From the NCBI GenBank assembly GCA_944322855.1, contig CALUQG010000008.1, positions 1 to 64,000 of the forward strand: a stretch of 64,000 bases of DNA, written 5' to 3'. The notes under the pieces were generated by a model, which worked only from the letters and a program-made list of their open reading frames with translations, had not been told where the DNA came from and did not search any database. The stretch comes from Candidatus Gastranaerophilales bacterium (GTDB lineage: Bacteria; Cyanobacteriota; Vampirovibrionia; Gastranaerophilales; Gastranaerophilaceae). Below, piece by piece: positions 26,262 through 35,613 of the stretch; within the stretch, counting starts at the first letter, position 1; every line of letters begins with the position of its first letter. The position numbers and the translations under genes are program-made.

Positions 26262-28238
26262 TTAACCTACCAGATCCAATTTTCTGTTTTCTCCTGCAAT
26301 TATTGAAGGAGGCTCATAAAGCTTATTTTTGACTCTTTCATATTCTGATTCTGAATGTTTCCAGTCTTTTTCAAACTGCCTTAAAAATACTCTTGCAAGT
26401 GAAGGTTTCTCAAAAGCAATTGCTGCTTCGTTATTCCCTCTTTTATATTTTTCTTTAGCATTATTTCTATCAATTATAATTTTGTAGTAGCCTTTAATCG
26501 TATTCAAATCCGAACGATCTTTGACCGTAAATTTGTAAATCTTATCCTGCAGCCTTATTTCAGCAGAACCGGTTTCATTTATTTCATTTACAGCTTTTTT
26601 TATTTTTCGTCTTCTGAGCATAACTTCCTTGTAGTCAAGTTTTTTTCTGATAAGTGGAGGCAGTCCTATAGCATTTTCATATTTTTCAACTGTCTTCATG
26701 TATCCTACAATTTCATTATTAATCTGGTTTGTATACTTTTCGTAGTCTTCTCTTTGACCTTTTTTCAAATTTTGATTCATCGCCATTGCTGACCAGTTCG
26801 CCGAGCCTATAAGAATTTCAGAATCATCAAAAACAGCCCATTTCCCGTGCATACGCTGGGTTATGTTTGTATCGGTTTTGTACTGTCGTACTTCTATACC
26901 GTTTTCAACAAGTTTTTGATATGCAGTATTACAATAGGGAAACTCCTCAATTATAGAAGGATCAACAATGATTTTTGCGTCCAGTTCACCTTTGTGTACT
27001 CTGTCTATAATAGTTTGAATAATTTCCTTGTCGGAGAGAACAAATAATTCCGCACGGATTTTGTTTGCAGTTTTTACTTTATTCATCACATACTGACGGA
27101 TAGATTCAGAACCGCTTTCACCTATATAAGCAAGTTCTCTTGGCTTTGTTGAAAGAACTTTGATTGCAGGATTTTGAACAGGATTTCTTTGGATAATATC
27201 CAGTTTTGAAAGATTTTTTTCGTCATATCGATGTTTATCTATATCATTGTTATACAGCTCACCGACGATTTTCATATATTCAACATTTTCTTCTTTAATT
27301 TCCTTGTTCAAGCCTTTATAAAACTGTTGTTCTTCTTCACTCAAAGGCCCTGCAACAATTTTTGTACGGCCGAGTCTCTGCCAGGAGAAAGCCCAGTCTT
27401 TGTTGAATATTTCACTTAAAATATTATCAACTTCAGAATTTTTATACTCGCTTCTGGTTTCTAAAGCTACACAGGCATCATGATTTGCAGTGGAATGTGT
27501 TCCCCAGTTCATTCCGCCGATAATCAATTTTCTTCCGTCAACTGCGACCAGTTTAACATGCTGCAAAGCTGCACCGTTTTGTGCTGCTCTCGGATACGGA
27601 ACAACATCTATTCCGTTAGCTCTGAGGTATCTAATCATATCTTGATTATTGTAATGACGTTTTGGAGCACCCGTTCCGTCCATATACCACTTGTGAGCAT
27701 CTAGTATAATCTGTACTTTAAGATCCGGATTTTCCTTTTTCTTCTTTATAATCATCGGCAAAAGACTGTTGTGCTGTTCAAATCCGGACACAGCTTCCGC
27801 ACCGTTTGAAGGCCATTTGTTACCATCTATAGACGGGTGCTGAAATTCAAACATCTCTATTTGAATTGAGTCTTTTGCACTTTTTATATAATCAACAGCT
27901 TTGTCAAAAATCTGTTCACCGTCAATCAATGTCGTGACATTTGTTCTTCCGACCATTGCGGTTTTAGATGGTTCAGGAATAACCTGCGGTATATATGACA
28001 GAGATTTTATATTTTGAATTAAATAATCAGTTCTTGAAAGTCCGAGTTTGTTCGCATTTTCCGCTATCTTTTTTGCTACGAAAAAAGAAATATCATCAAG
28101 AGCAACGGGATGCTCTTTTCTCGGAGTTTTCACAACAGGTTTTGGTATCTGTTTTTGATAAGAATCAGACGAATTTGCGGCAAAACTGATATTCTGCCTT
28201 TGAAAGACCACAGGTGCAACAACAAGATTACTCTTCAT
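26262..28238 (-). CDS. Phospholipase D-superfamily protein with two HKD motifs
   Basis: A 658-aa protein from the ATG at 28238, which has GAGG eight bases upstream; an ATG at 28283 would extend it by 15 residues but lacks this. It has two PLD domains: QHVKLVAVDG...GGMNWG (H227) and RMHGKWAVFDD...GSANWS (H464). Both HxKxxxxD motifs are complete. The N-terminus has QNISFAAN, similar to the SFKG tag of its neighbours. A Lys/Arg-rich helical C-terminal region follows. Could be a cardiolipin-synthase-like enzyme, phospholipase or nuclease; the lack of TM helices and the neighbouring exonuclease favour a soluble hydrolase. Confidence 0.82.
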   Translation of the reverse strand: MKSNLVVAPVVFQRQNISFAANSSDSYQKQIPKPVVKTPRKEHPVALDDISFFVAKKIAENANKLGLSRTDYLIQNIKSLSYIPQVIPEPSKTAMVGRTNVTTLIDGEQIFDKAVDYIKSAKDSIQIEMFEFQHPSIDGNKWPSNGAEAVSGFEQHNSLLPMIIKKKKENPDLKVQIILDAHKWYMDGTGAPKRHYNNQDMIRYLRANGIDVVPYPRAAQNGAALQHVKLVAVDGRKLIIGGMNWGTHSTANHDACVALETRSEYKNSEVDNILSEIFNKDWAFSWQRLGRTKIVAGPLSEEEQQFYKGLNKEIKEENVEYMKIVGELYNNDIDKHRYDEKNLSKLDIIQRNPVQNPAIKVLSTKPRELAYIGESGSESIRQYVMNKVKTANKIRAELFVLSDKEIIQTIIDRVHKGELDAKIIVDPSIIEEFPYCNTAYQKLVENGIEVRQYKTDTNITQRMHGKWAVFDDSEILIGSANWSAMAMNQNLKKGQREDYEKYTNQINNEIVGYMKTVEKYENAIGLPPLIRKKLDYKEVMLRRRKIKKAVNEINETGSAEIRLQDKIYKFTVKDRSDLNTIKGYYKIIIDRNNAKEKYKRGNNEAAIAFEKPSLARVFLRQFEKDWKHSESEYERVKNKLYEPPSIIAGENRKLDLVG

Positions 28239-28359
28239 ACTCAGAACCTCACAACCAGTTCTTTTTTCATTATGTAAGGTCATGAACTATCAGGCAATAG
28301 TTTGTTACGAAAATTTCATATTGCACACAATTTTTCAAAAAAAATGCTATAAAAGAAAT

Positions 28360-29745
28360 ATGATATCACCTGTTTCTTTATATTCTTATAATAAAAGAAC
28401 TGCAGTAAACAATCACAGCAGTCAGCAATACCTGTATAATCCGGTCTACTACAGGAAAAAACAGGATACTGTTGAAATCTCGTTCAAAGGTTCTTCTATA
28501 GTTGACAATCTTACTTTCAAATTTAAAAATAAAATCTTTGAAAAAGATGCGATGACACCTGGCAATCCGAATTGGGCAAAAGCTGTTCAAAGATATTCAT
28601 CAATAGAAACAAAAGAAAATGAAATACGTTCGGATTTTGAAAGAGACAGAAATCGTATAATGCACACGGAAGGCTTTGACAGAATGCGTTTTAAAGCTCA
28701 AGTCTTTCCTGTTTGTGAAAATGATATGGTTTCAACAAGAAGCTCACATGTGCTGCAGGTCTCTGATATTGCAAGGAATATCTCTAAAAAATTAGGGCTG
28801 AATGAAGAACTTGCTGAAACAATAGCAATGGGGCATGATATCGGTCATTCTCCTTTCGGACACGACGGAGAAAAATCTTTAAAGAATATAACGATCAAAG
28901 AAGGACTGCCGCTTTTCTGGCATGAAAAAAACAGTCTCAGAATGGTTGACAAAATTCTTACATTAGAAAACAGCAAAGGGAAATTGAATAATCTGGGACT
29001 TACTTACGCTGTTCGTGACGGAATCATCAACCATTGCGGAGAAGTTGATGATAATTTTATTAAACCCAGAAAGAATATCTTAAATCTCGAAGAAATCTCT
29101 TCGCCCGGCAAAGTACAGCCATACACCTGGGAAGGCATAATTGTAAAAGTTTCCGATAAAATTGCATACCTTGGCAAGGATATTGAAGATGCAACCAAAA
29201 TGGGGATTTTTACTAAAAAAAATCATCAGGAACTTAATCAAATTTTGAAAAAATATTTACCTGACACAGATTGCCAGTTAAACAACACGTATCTTATTAA
29301 TCTTTTTGTAAATGACCTGATAAAAAACTCATCACCGCAAAAAGGTATTGGCTTTTCAAAACCTGTTTATGAATTAATGAAAGAAATAAAAAATTACAAC
29401 TATGAACATATCTATCACGCAAAAGGAGTGAAAGCTCTTTCGCAAAAGCAGTGTGATGAAATTATTGAAGGCATATTTTATACATACAAATCTATGTATA
29501 AAGGGAAAGATACAATAACATACTTGGAGACTTTTAATAATCCATACATTTCAAACTTCAAAAATTGGCTTGTGAAATATTCACAGTCATCTGAGCGTCC
29601 TCCTGAATTTTGCAATAAAATTCTTTATGATATTTCAAAGCCCGAAGATTACAAACAGGCAATTGTTGATTATATCTCAGGAATGACTGATAAATATGCT
29701 ATAAAAACATTTCAAGTACTTACAAAAAGAAATGTTATGCCATAA
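28360..29745 (+). CDS. HD-domain dNTP triphosphohydrolase (Dgt-like) with SFKG tag
   Basis: A 461-aa protein related to dGTPase. The signature RNRIMHTEGFDRMRFKAQVF, SSHVLQVSDIARNI (H130) and AMGHDIGHSPFGHDGE (HD at 159-160) give the metal site; KVSDKIAYLGKDIED supplies the last Asp. Residues 1-60 are an extension with VEISFKG (40-44). The reaction is probably dNTP to deoxynucleoside plus triphosphate. ATG 28360 is preferred because a start at 28282 would run into the divergent PLD gene and adds 26 residues with no domain. Tail overlaps the convergent peptidase gene by 11 bp. Confidence 0.85.
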   Translation: MISPVSLYSYNKRTAVNNHSSQQYLYNPVYYRKKQDTVEISFKGSSIVDNLTFKFKNKIFEKDAMTPGNPNWAKAVQRYSSIETKENEIRSDFERDRNRIMHTEGFDRMRFKAQVFPVCENDMVSTRSSHVLQVSDIARNISKKLGLNEELAETIAMGHDIGHSPFGHDGEKSLKNITIKEGLPLFWHEKNSLRMVDKILTLENSKGKLNNLGLTYAVRDGIINHCGEVDDNFIKPRKNILNLEEISSPGKVQPYTWEGIIVKVSDKIAYLGKDIEDATKMGIFTKKNHQELNQILKKYLPDTDCQLNNTYLINLFVNDLIKNSSPQKGIGFSKPVYELMKEIKNYNYEHIYHAKGVKALSQKQCDEIIEGIFYTYKSMYKGKDTITYLETFNNPYISNFKNWLVKYSQSSERPPEFCNKILYDISKPEDYKQAIVDYISGMTDKYAIKTFQVLTKRNVMP

Positions 29746-30121
29746 AATTGAGTTTTTTACCTTTTTGCAGATTTTCTGCCTGAGCTTTTATTGAAGAAGC
29801 CTGAGCAGCGACTTTGTAGTCCTGTTCAGAAGGATCTCCAGGAGCAAGTGCAGCCTTTATGACAATATTTGCATGATCAATTGTATGCTGGGGGTTTTGG
29901 GGATTAAGCACAGGCATTTTTATCGGTACATGTCCTGAAACAGGTATCCCGTCAGAATTCTTTTCTATGGTAATACTTCCTGCAAAAGAACCGCCTGCTG
30001 TTTTATGTGCCAGTTCATGCGCATATATATGGTTATAGTTGCGCTGAATTAGTTCATCTTTTTGTTTTTGCATTTCTCTTATAGGAGTAGAGAAAGCACT
30101 TGAATAGCTGCCAATAAACAC
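29735..30121 (-). CDS. SprA-related putative zinc metallopeptidase
   Basis: A 128-aa protein with YAHELAHKTAGGSFAGSI. HELAH is an HExxH-type zinc motif, and the context fits the SprA-related putative metallopeptidase family. Members are usually longer (~200-300 aa with a variable N-terminus), so this is a minimal version. There is no signal peptide; the Ser/Ala-rich first 15 residues are not hydrophobic enough. Separated by 78 bp from the FkbM gene and overlapping the dGTPase gene tail to tail. Confidence 0.75.
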   Translation of the reverse strand: MFIGSYSSAFSTPIREMQKQKDELIQRNYNHIYAHELAHKTAGGSFAGSITIEKNSDGIPVSGHVPIKMPVLNPQNPQHTIDHANIVIKAALAPGDPSEQDYKVAAQASSIKAQAENLQKGKKLNFMA

Positions 30122-30199
30122 ACTTTTCCCCTGACTTATAACTGCTTCTATTATATTTTACTACATTTGTAGCGTTTTGTAAATCCCAAATATTTAATT

Positions 30200-31318
30200 T
30201 TAAATCAATTCATTTGGAATTGCATAAAGCACCGTTTCGTGAAGATTATAGCTGTAATGCCCGAGATAGAAGGAATAATCCCATAAGTGTTCTTTTAAAA
30301 ACAAGGGAATTTCAACAAAATCAAAAACGGAATGATAAATAGAAACCGCTATCTGTGGTCTGTCTGACTCAATCGCAGCCAAACCTCCTTCCAATGCGGC
30401 AAGTTCAGCCCCTTCTATATCCATTTTTATAAAGTCAATCTTTTTAATATTTTGCTGCTCTTTTATTTCATTAATCGTTGTTGTCTTTATTTTTAGTAAA
30501 TCTTCATTATTTTTCGCCGAATTTAATCCGTTTGTCCCAAGCACTCTTGAAGCAGCAGGGTGTAATTTATTTTTGCAAAATTCAAGTTCCGTTGAAGCTT
30601 TCCAGAGTCCCTTTTCTATAATTTCGGCATAATTTTCTTTTTGTATAAAGGCATCAAATGTTTCATCTTTGAATTCTTCATACATAGGTTCCAGTGCGTA
30701 TAATATTTTTAAATTCTTAAAATGTTTTTTAAAAGCCAGAGAGTGGATACCATTGCAAAAACCTGCATCAATAACTGTTTTTATTGCATCTCTGTTTAAA
30801 TGTTCAAGGTACTGTGCATTAAAATTCCTATAGGGCTGGAACACAGAAATTGAATGCTTACGATATACATACTTTTGAATATCCTCGTATGGCTTTCCTT
30901 TATATACTTCCCATAGCATATTATAGAGATTTTTGCTTTCTTCGGAAGAAAAAATCTCTAGTGTCTGTTTTTGTTTATCTATATATTCGTATATTTTAGA
31001 ATACTGTTCAATCTCTCTTGTTACCATCAAAAAAGGAATATCATAAAAGTCAAAAATCTCTGTTAACTCAGAAGCCATAAATCTTGATGTATCAATGAGA
31101 ATATCAAATTCATTCTTGTATTTCGGCAATTCCTTTAGCGAAATTACTTTCAAACCTTCAATCTGGTCTGTTTGAGGATTTTTATCGGCAAAAAAAACTA
31201 TCTTCAAATCAGCTCTGTAGTCAGAAATGTATTTTTTTATAAATAATGCGGTCTTTCCTGTATTATACAGGACAATTTTTGAATTTTGTTTTATGTTATT
31301 CAAAAAAGTTTTTAACAT
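30200..31318 (-). CDS. FkbM-family methyltransferase with N-terminal Rossmann-like domain
   Basis: A 372-aa protein. Residues ~1-90 (KIVLYNTGKTALFIKKYIS... IVFFADKNP) form a small nucleotide-binding-like domain seen in sugar-modifying enzymes. The C-terminal ~200 residues are a class I SAM methyltransferase of FkbM type (VIDAGFCNGIHSLAFKKHF, LYALEPM, IDFIKMDIEGAELAALEGG). It is the last gene of the minus-strand aryl-polyene arm, 15 bp after the LPLAT gene, and may add an O-methyl group to a sugar or polyene product. Canonical ape clusters are not known to me to carry it. Confidence 0.8.
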   Translation of the reverse strand: MLKTFLNNIKQNSKIVLYNTGKTALFIKKYISDYRADLKIVFFADKNPQTDQIEGLKVISLKELPKYKNEFDILIDTSRFMASELTEIFDFYDIPFLMVTREIEQYSKIYEYIDKQKQTLEIFSSEESKNLYNMLWEVYKGKPYEDIQKYVYRKHSISVFQPYRNFNAQYLEHLNRDAIKTVIDAGFCNGIHSLAFKKHFKNLKILYALEPMYEEFKDETFDAFIQKENYAEIIEKGLWKASTELEFCKNKLHPAASRVLGTNGLNSAKNNEDLLKIKTTTINEIKEQQNIKKIDFIKMDIEGAELAALEGGLAAIESDRPQIAVSIYHSVFDFVEIPLFLKEHLWDYSFYLGHYSYNLHETVLYAIPNELI

Positions 31319-31333
31319 TGCACCACCTTGTTT

Positions 31334-32257
31334 TTATTCGAATAAATCATAAAAATGATAAAACTGTAAAGGAGCAATATTTACAAGTTTTTCAAGAAAT
31401 GCTATATAATCCGTTTGCATTTTGTGAAGATTTTCAGATTTTGATAATCTATCATCAGGAACAAACGGGCTTATATAGATTTTATACCTGTCATTTTTCT
31501 CTTTTAATGCGCTGATAAAATAAATGTCACACTCCATAAGCTGAGCCAGCTTGAATGAGCCGGCAGGAAAATTGACTTTTTTATTTAAAAAATCCGCACA
31601 AAAAGTAACCACTGATGACCCAGGGGAGAGTCTGTCTCCTGCGATAAAAGCAACATCGCCGTTTTCTATTTTGTCTTTTAGTTCTATTGCTGTATCTATG
31701 CCGATATTTTGCACCGGATAAGTTGTTAAATTTGTTTTTGTTTCTATTTTTTTCAAAAATGAATTAAATATTTTACACTGTTCCTCACTCAAAAATATGT
31801 CTATATGGGGATTTACAGAAATTTTGGGGTTAGAAACACATATTCTCAAGACCTCAATATTACCTATATGTGAACAGATAAAAATCATCCCCTTTGATGC
31901 AGACATTTTTTCAATCAAAACATTCTTTAATGGTTCATCATCAAAATCTATTTTTTGGACATCGAATTTTCTTAAAAATGATTCCATCCTGTCAACAAGG
32001 GATAAAGCGTAGTTTGCCGTATTTTTATATTGATTAAAAAATGTCGGCTTTGCTTTTTCATTATGAGTATATTCAAAGATTACAGACAAATTTTTTTTTG
32101 TAAATGCTCTGATTTGTTTAGAAAAGCAAAAAGCAAAAAATGAAACACAAAGAGCAATTAATTGAACAACTTTTTTACCAAAAAGTTTGTAAATAAACAA
32201 AGACACCATCAAACGTTTTGTTCCTGCAGCCTGTTCTTTCATTTGATACCATTTCAT
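31334..32257 (-). CDS. LPLAT-superfamily acyltransferase (LpxL-like; ApeJ acyltransferase part)
   Basis: A 307-aa membrane-associated acyltransferase with an N-terminal hydrophobic helix (VVQLIALCVSFFAFCFS), the HX4E catalytic motif in CSHIGNIEVL, and AGDRLSPG. It matches the LpxL/HtrB-like acyltransferases of aryl-polyene clusters, which are thought to attach the polyene to its membrane anchor; in some clusters this domain is fused to a glycosyltransferase, absent here. The ATG at 32257 forms an ATGA overlap with the methyltransferase stop; a GTG at 32269 is the alternative. Confidence 0.82.
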   Translation of the reverse strand: MKWYQMKEQAAGTKRLMVSLFIYKLFGKKVVQLIALCVSFFAFCFSKQIRAFTKKNLSVIFEYTHNEKAKPTFFNQYKNTANYALSLVDRMESFLRKFDVQKIDFDDEPLKNVLIEKMSASKGMIFICSHIGNIEVLRICVSNPKISVNPHIDIFLSEEQCKIFNSFLKKIETKTNLTTYPVQNIGIDTAIELKDKIENGDVAFIAGDRLSPGSSVVTFCADFLNKKVNFPAGSFKLAQLMECDIYFISALKEKNDRYKIYISPFVPDDRLSKSENLHKMQTDYIAFLEKLVNIAPLQFYHFYDLFE

Positions 32258-33342
32258 TTTTTGCTGCACTCCAGCAGAGTATAATCGTATTTTCCTATAT
32301 TTTCATGAATGTAATCAAGCTTCAGCCCTGCTTTTTCTACCAGCTCTTTCATATCTTTTTCTTTATACATTTTACTTTTGCCGTTAGCCATACAGGTAAA
32401 ATAAAGAGAAATATGACTGAGAGCATAAGCTGCACCCTCAAATTTTTGCTTGTCAATGAAAGGTTCAAGTATAAAAACTTTTGTACTGTTATCAATTGCT
32501 TCACATAATTTTTTCAGTATAAATAAAATCTGCTCCTTTGAAAAACAATCAAGAAACTGACTCATAAATACAGCACCGGCTATTTTCGGAAATTTTTCTT
32601 CCGAAAGTACATCTATCGGATAAAATTTACATCTTTTTGTATCAAAATTTTTTTCTGCCGCTTTAATGTTCGGAGCAAGATCAAACATTGTAACAACGCA
32701 ATCGCTGTCAAAATCCAGACAGGCTTTTTCAAATTTACCTGTATTTCCGCCTAAATCAAAAATGTTTTTAGGTTTTTCTTCTTTAAAAGAAGCGTCAAAG
32801 ATTAATGGCAGCACTTCATCAAAGCAATCATCCGAATAATGATGGTCAAATTCGTACCAGCTTTTTTTCATTTGAGGCGGCATTTGAGTAAGCATAGGAT
32901 AAATGGTTTTCGCATTATCAAAAAAATATTTTTGCAAACCAGCCGGTCTACTTTCTTCAAATGATTTTTTCAGCTCAGCTGCTCCGAGATAACACACATC
33001 TTTCATGAAATTGAAATTTACTCTCGTCATCTCATCATACAAAAAAGCATCAGCAAGTTTTGTCAAAGAATAAAACCCTTCTTCATTAAGTGTAACAAGA
33101 CCTATACATAAAGAAGCATCAAATAAAGTGTCAACAGTATACTCAGAAAGTCCGCAATGTTTCATAACGTCTTCTTTTGTTGCAGATTTTTCCGACAAGA
33201 ATTTTAGTATTCCAAAATCAAGCATTGCCGCAACTGCTTGAAAAGCAAAAGGTGCAAAAGCAATTTTTTGGGCTTCAGCCAAGGCCTGAACCATTGAGCC
33301 CTTTTTATTTGATTTTCTTTTAACTGTTGATTTCTGTTCCAT
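32254..33342 (-). CDS. SAM-dependent O-methyltransferase (aryl-polyene tailoring, ApeB-like)
   Basis: A 362-aa class I methyltransferase with an N-terminal helical/winged-helix dimerisation part (FQAVAAMLDFGILKFLSEKSATKEDVMKHCGLS) as in small-molecule O-methyltransferases. The SAM motif is IFDLGGNTGKFEKACLDF, with MFDLAPNI after it. Within this cluster it probably methylates the aryl head group. Between the MMPL exporter (37 bp) and the acyltransferase (4-bp overlap). Confidence 0.83.
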   Translation of the reverse strand: MEQKSTVKRKSNKKGSMVQALAEAQKIAFAPFAFQAVAAMLDFGILKFLSEKSATKEDVMKHCGLSEYTVDTLFDASLCIGLVTLNEEGFYSLTKLADAFLYDEMTRVNFNFMKDVCYLGAAELKKSFEESRPAGLQKYFFDNAKTIYPMLTQMPPQMKKSWYEFDHHYSDDCFDEVLPLIFDASFKEEKPKNIFDLGGNTGKFEKACLDFDSDCVVTMFDLAPNIKAAEKNFDTKRCKFYPIDVLSEEKFPKIAGAVFMSQFLDCFSKEQILFILKKLCEAIDNSTKVFILEPFIDKQKFEGAAYALSHISLYFTCMANGKSKMYKEKDMKELVEKAGLKLDYIHENIGKYDYTLLECSKK

Positions 33343-33379
33343 AATTCTATTATATCACATACAATTTTTGTCTAAAATT

Positions 33380-35611
33380 TCAATGCATTTCAGGATTTTC
33401 CTGTTCAAAATTCTCATCAGATTTTCCTTTACCGGACAGCAAAATTAAGCTAAACACATAAGAACTGCTAAGCCCGAGAGCCAGAACCAGGCCGAGAGAA
33501 CTGATTAATTTAAAACTTGTAAAAGACAGCAGCAAGAACGAAAACACACTTGTTGCACAAGAAATAAAAACAGCAGTATTAGAAGAGCTGTTTTCTTTAG
33601 TACTTTCATATCTGAATATCGAATAATCCAGGCTAAATCCTGTTATTAAAAATATAGAAAGGATATGAAAAAGATTAATACTGTGTTGAAATATTCCAAT
33701 CAAACCGATTGTAAAAACACACCCAATAAAAGACGGAGCAAGTATTTTCAGTGCATTTTTAGGCTTATAAATGATAGATAAAAGAACAAACAAAATAGCA
33801 GCAATAGGCAAAAGCAATGAAATACAAGATTTTCGACATTCAGCAACTTTGTTTGAAATATCATCTTTTAAATTTACATATTTTACATTACTGTTTTCTG
33901 ACAGTATTTTTTCAATAGTGCTATTTTCAACATCTTGAAGAATAACTACGCTGATATTTTCACCGGCAAAAAATTCTTGCAAATACGGCATCTTAAGTTT
34001 GTGTATATTTAAAAAGCCGAGTCTTGGCTGTTCATTTAGAAGTTTGATTTTAATATCCGGACTCAGAAAAGTCGCATAATCATTAAGCTGAGACTTGTAT
34101 AGTTTTTCTCTTAACAACTTATTTTCTTTCTGCTGTTTTATGGAAGGAAGGAACTTGCTCAATGCAATATACTGTTCCTGTTTTAAATCTTTTGTGGCGC
34201 ATTCTTCATTTTCCAGCAAATTTTGAATATCATTGCCTTGGACAATCAAAAATGATGTATTTTGTTTCTTTTGAGTCAGTTCAGTATACAACTGTTCCGC
34301 TTTCAATAAAGACTGAGTCGGGCGATACATGCCTGTGATATCATCATTAAAATGCAATCTAAAAAGCCCTGCTGCTCCAGCAGCAATACAAATCAGAAGT
34401 GCAAATATTTTTTGTTTGTCTGGGATATGAAAATCAAGAATTTCAGACAGGCTGAATGCCGAAACAAAGTCACATTTGAACTTTTGAGGCAAACAAGGAT
34501 AAAAAAGTACAACAAACAGATATACAGACAACAGACCTGTTGCGGTAAAAACAGCTATCTGCTGCAGAAGAACGATGCCTGAAAACAGAAGAATTAAAAA
34601 AGCACACACCGTGGTAAGCATACTGATAGTCAAACTCTTTAATATTGAATTAATATCACTATTATGCGCAAAAAAGTGTAATGAGTAATCAACACATATA
34701 CCGATTAAAGTTGTGGAAAAAACAAACGTTAATATGTGTATAGAATGGAAAAACACTGATGTGACAAGATATCCTGAAAGAATACCGAGCGCTATACTTA
34801 CGGCAACTGGCAGAAGTATTTTAAAAGAACGGAAATAAAATCTGCATAGCAAAATTATAAACAATGAAGACAATACACAAATAATATTAATCTCCGTCAT
34901 AGATTTTGAACTTGCGTAATATGTATGAATAGGAATTCCTGTCAGATAAATTGTTACATCTTTATGATTAGTTTCTATACTATCTTTGATTTTTACGATT
35001 TCAGACATTTCTTTGTTTAAAAGAGAAGGTGACAATGCTATTTCATCTTTTAATTTAAGACTGAGTATTTCGTAATATCTTTCATTTTTTTCAATAATAC
35101 CTGTATTATTTCCGTTTGACAGACTCAAAAGAAAATCACTGAACAGAAGAAAAGGATCTTCCTCAATCGGAAGCAGATTTATTCCTATAGGATTATATAG
35201 ACGTTCTATTGCCTCCAGTTTTACTATTTCATAATCATAGTGTCTAAGCTTATATTGAGTATTTTTTCCAAGAAGATTTTGTGAATAATAGCTGTATGTA
35301 GCAAGAATATCTCGCATATCATTGTTTTGAGAAAAATCAGCCTGAAAATCCTTCTTATCCAGACTCTGTTCAAAACTTTTTTTTGCATTTTCAATTGCAT
35401 CTATATTTTCAGATTCAAAAATAACATTAAAATGTCCGGAATGTCTCTGGCTCAAGTCAACAAGCAACCTGTCATCAGATTTATCAGACAATATTGCATC
35501 AAGAATGTTTGTCTGTGTTTTCGCAGGGTTTATACAAGCAAATACTGCAAGAAAAACTATAACGAAAACAAAGAGTATTCTTAATATATTAATCAATATA
35601 TTCTTATTCAT
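33380..35611 (-). CDS. MMPL/RND-family exporter (ApeM-like)
   Basis: A 743-aa inner-membrane protein with the two-repeat RND layout: TM1 at the N-terminus, a large periplasmic loop, five clustered TM helices (~230-390), then the same again (TM near 400, loop, five TMs ~590-735). The TM5/6 region LIGICVDYSLHFFAHNS and the second-half GFSLDYSIFRYES carry the GxxxDYxxF motif of MMPL proteins. In aryl-polyene clusters this exporter pairs with the LolA-like carrier to move lipid-linked polyene outward. It starts 2 bp after the lolA-like gene. Confidence 0.9.
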   Translation of the reverse strand: MNKNILINILRILFVFVIVFLAVFACINPAKTQTNILDAILSDKSDDRLLVDLSQRHSGHFNVIFESENIDAIENAKKSFEQSLDKKDFQADFSQNNDMRDILATYSYYSQNLLGKNTQYKLRHYDYEIVKLEAIERLYNPIGINLLPIEEDPFLLFSDFLLSLSNGNNTGIIEKNERYYEILSLKLKDEIALSPSLLNKEMSEIVKIKDSIETNHKDVTIYLTGIPIHTYYASSKSMTEINIICVLSSLFIILLCRFYFRSFKILLPVAVSIALGILSGYLVTSVFFHSIHILTFVFSTTLIGICVDYSLHFFAHNSDINSILKSLTISMLTTVCAFLILLFSGIVLLQQIAVFTATGLLSVYLFVVLFYPCLPQKFKCDFVSAFSLSEILDFHIPDKQKIFALLICIAAGAAGLFRLHFNDDITGMYRPTQSLLKAEQLYTELTQKKQNTSFLIVQGNDIQNLLENEECATKDLKQEQYIALSKFLPSIKQQKENKLLREKLYKSQLNDYATFLSPDIKIKLLNEQPRLGFLNIHKLKMPYLQEFFAGENISVVILQDVENSTIEKILSENSNVKYVNLKDDISNKVAECRKSCISLLLPIAAILFVLLSIIYKPKNALKILAPSFIGCVFTIGLIGIFQHSINLFHILSIFLITGFSLDYSIFRYESTKENSSSNTAVFISCATSVFSFLLLSFTSFKLISSLGLVLALGLSSSYVFSLILLSGKGKSDENFEQENPEMH

Positions 35612-35613
35612 TT

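Noticed and set aside
24523-28238. Phage or restriction/defence island
   Set aside because: No integrase, phage genes or methyltransferase present; only hydrolases with a shared tag, so defence is one option among several.
28282-28359. Longer start for the dNTPase gene
   Set aside because: It would overlap the divergent PLD gene region and adds 26 residues without a domain; ATG 28360 is a better fit.
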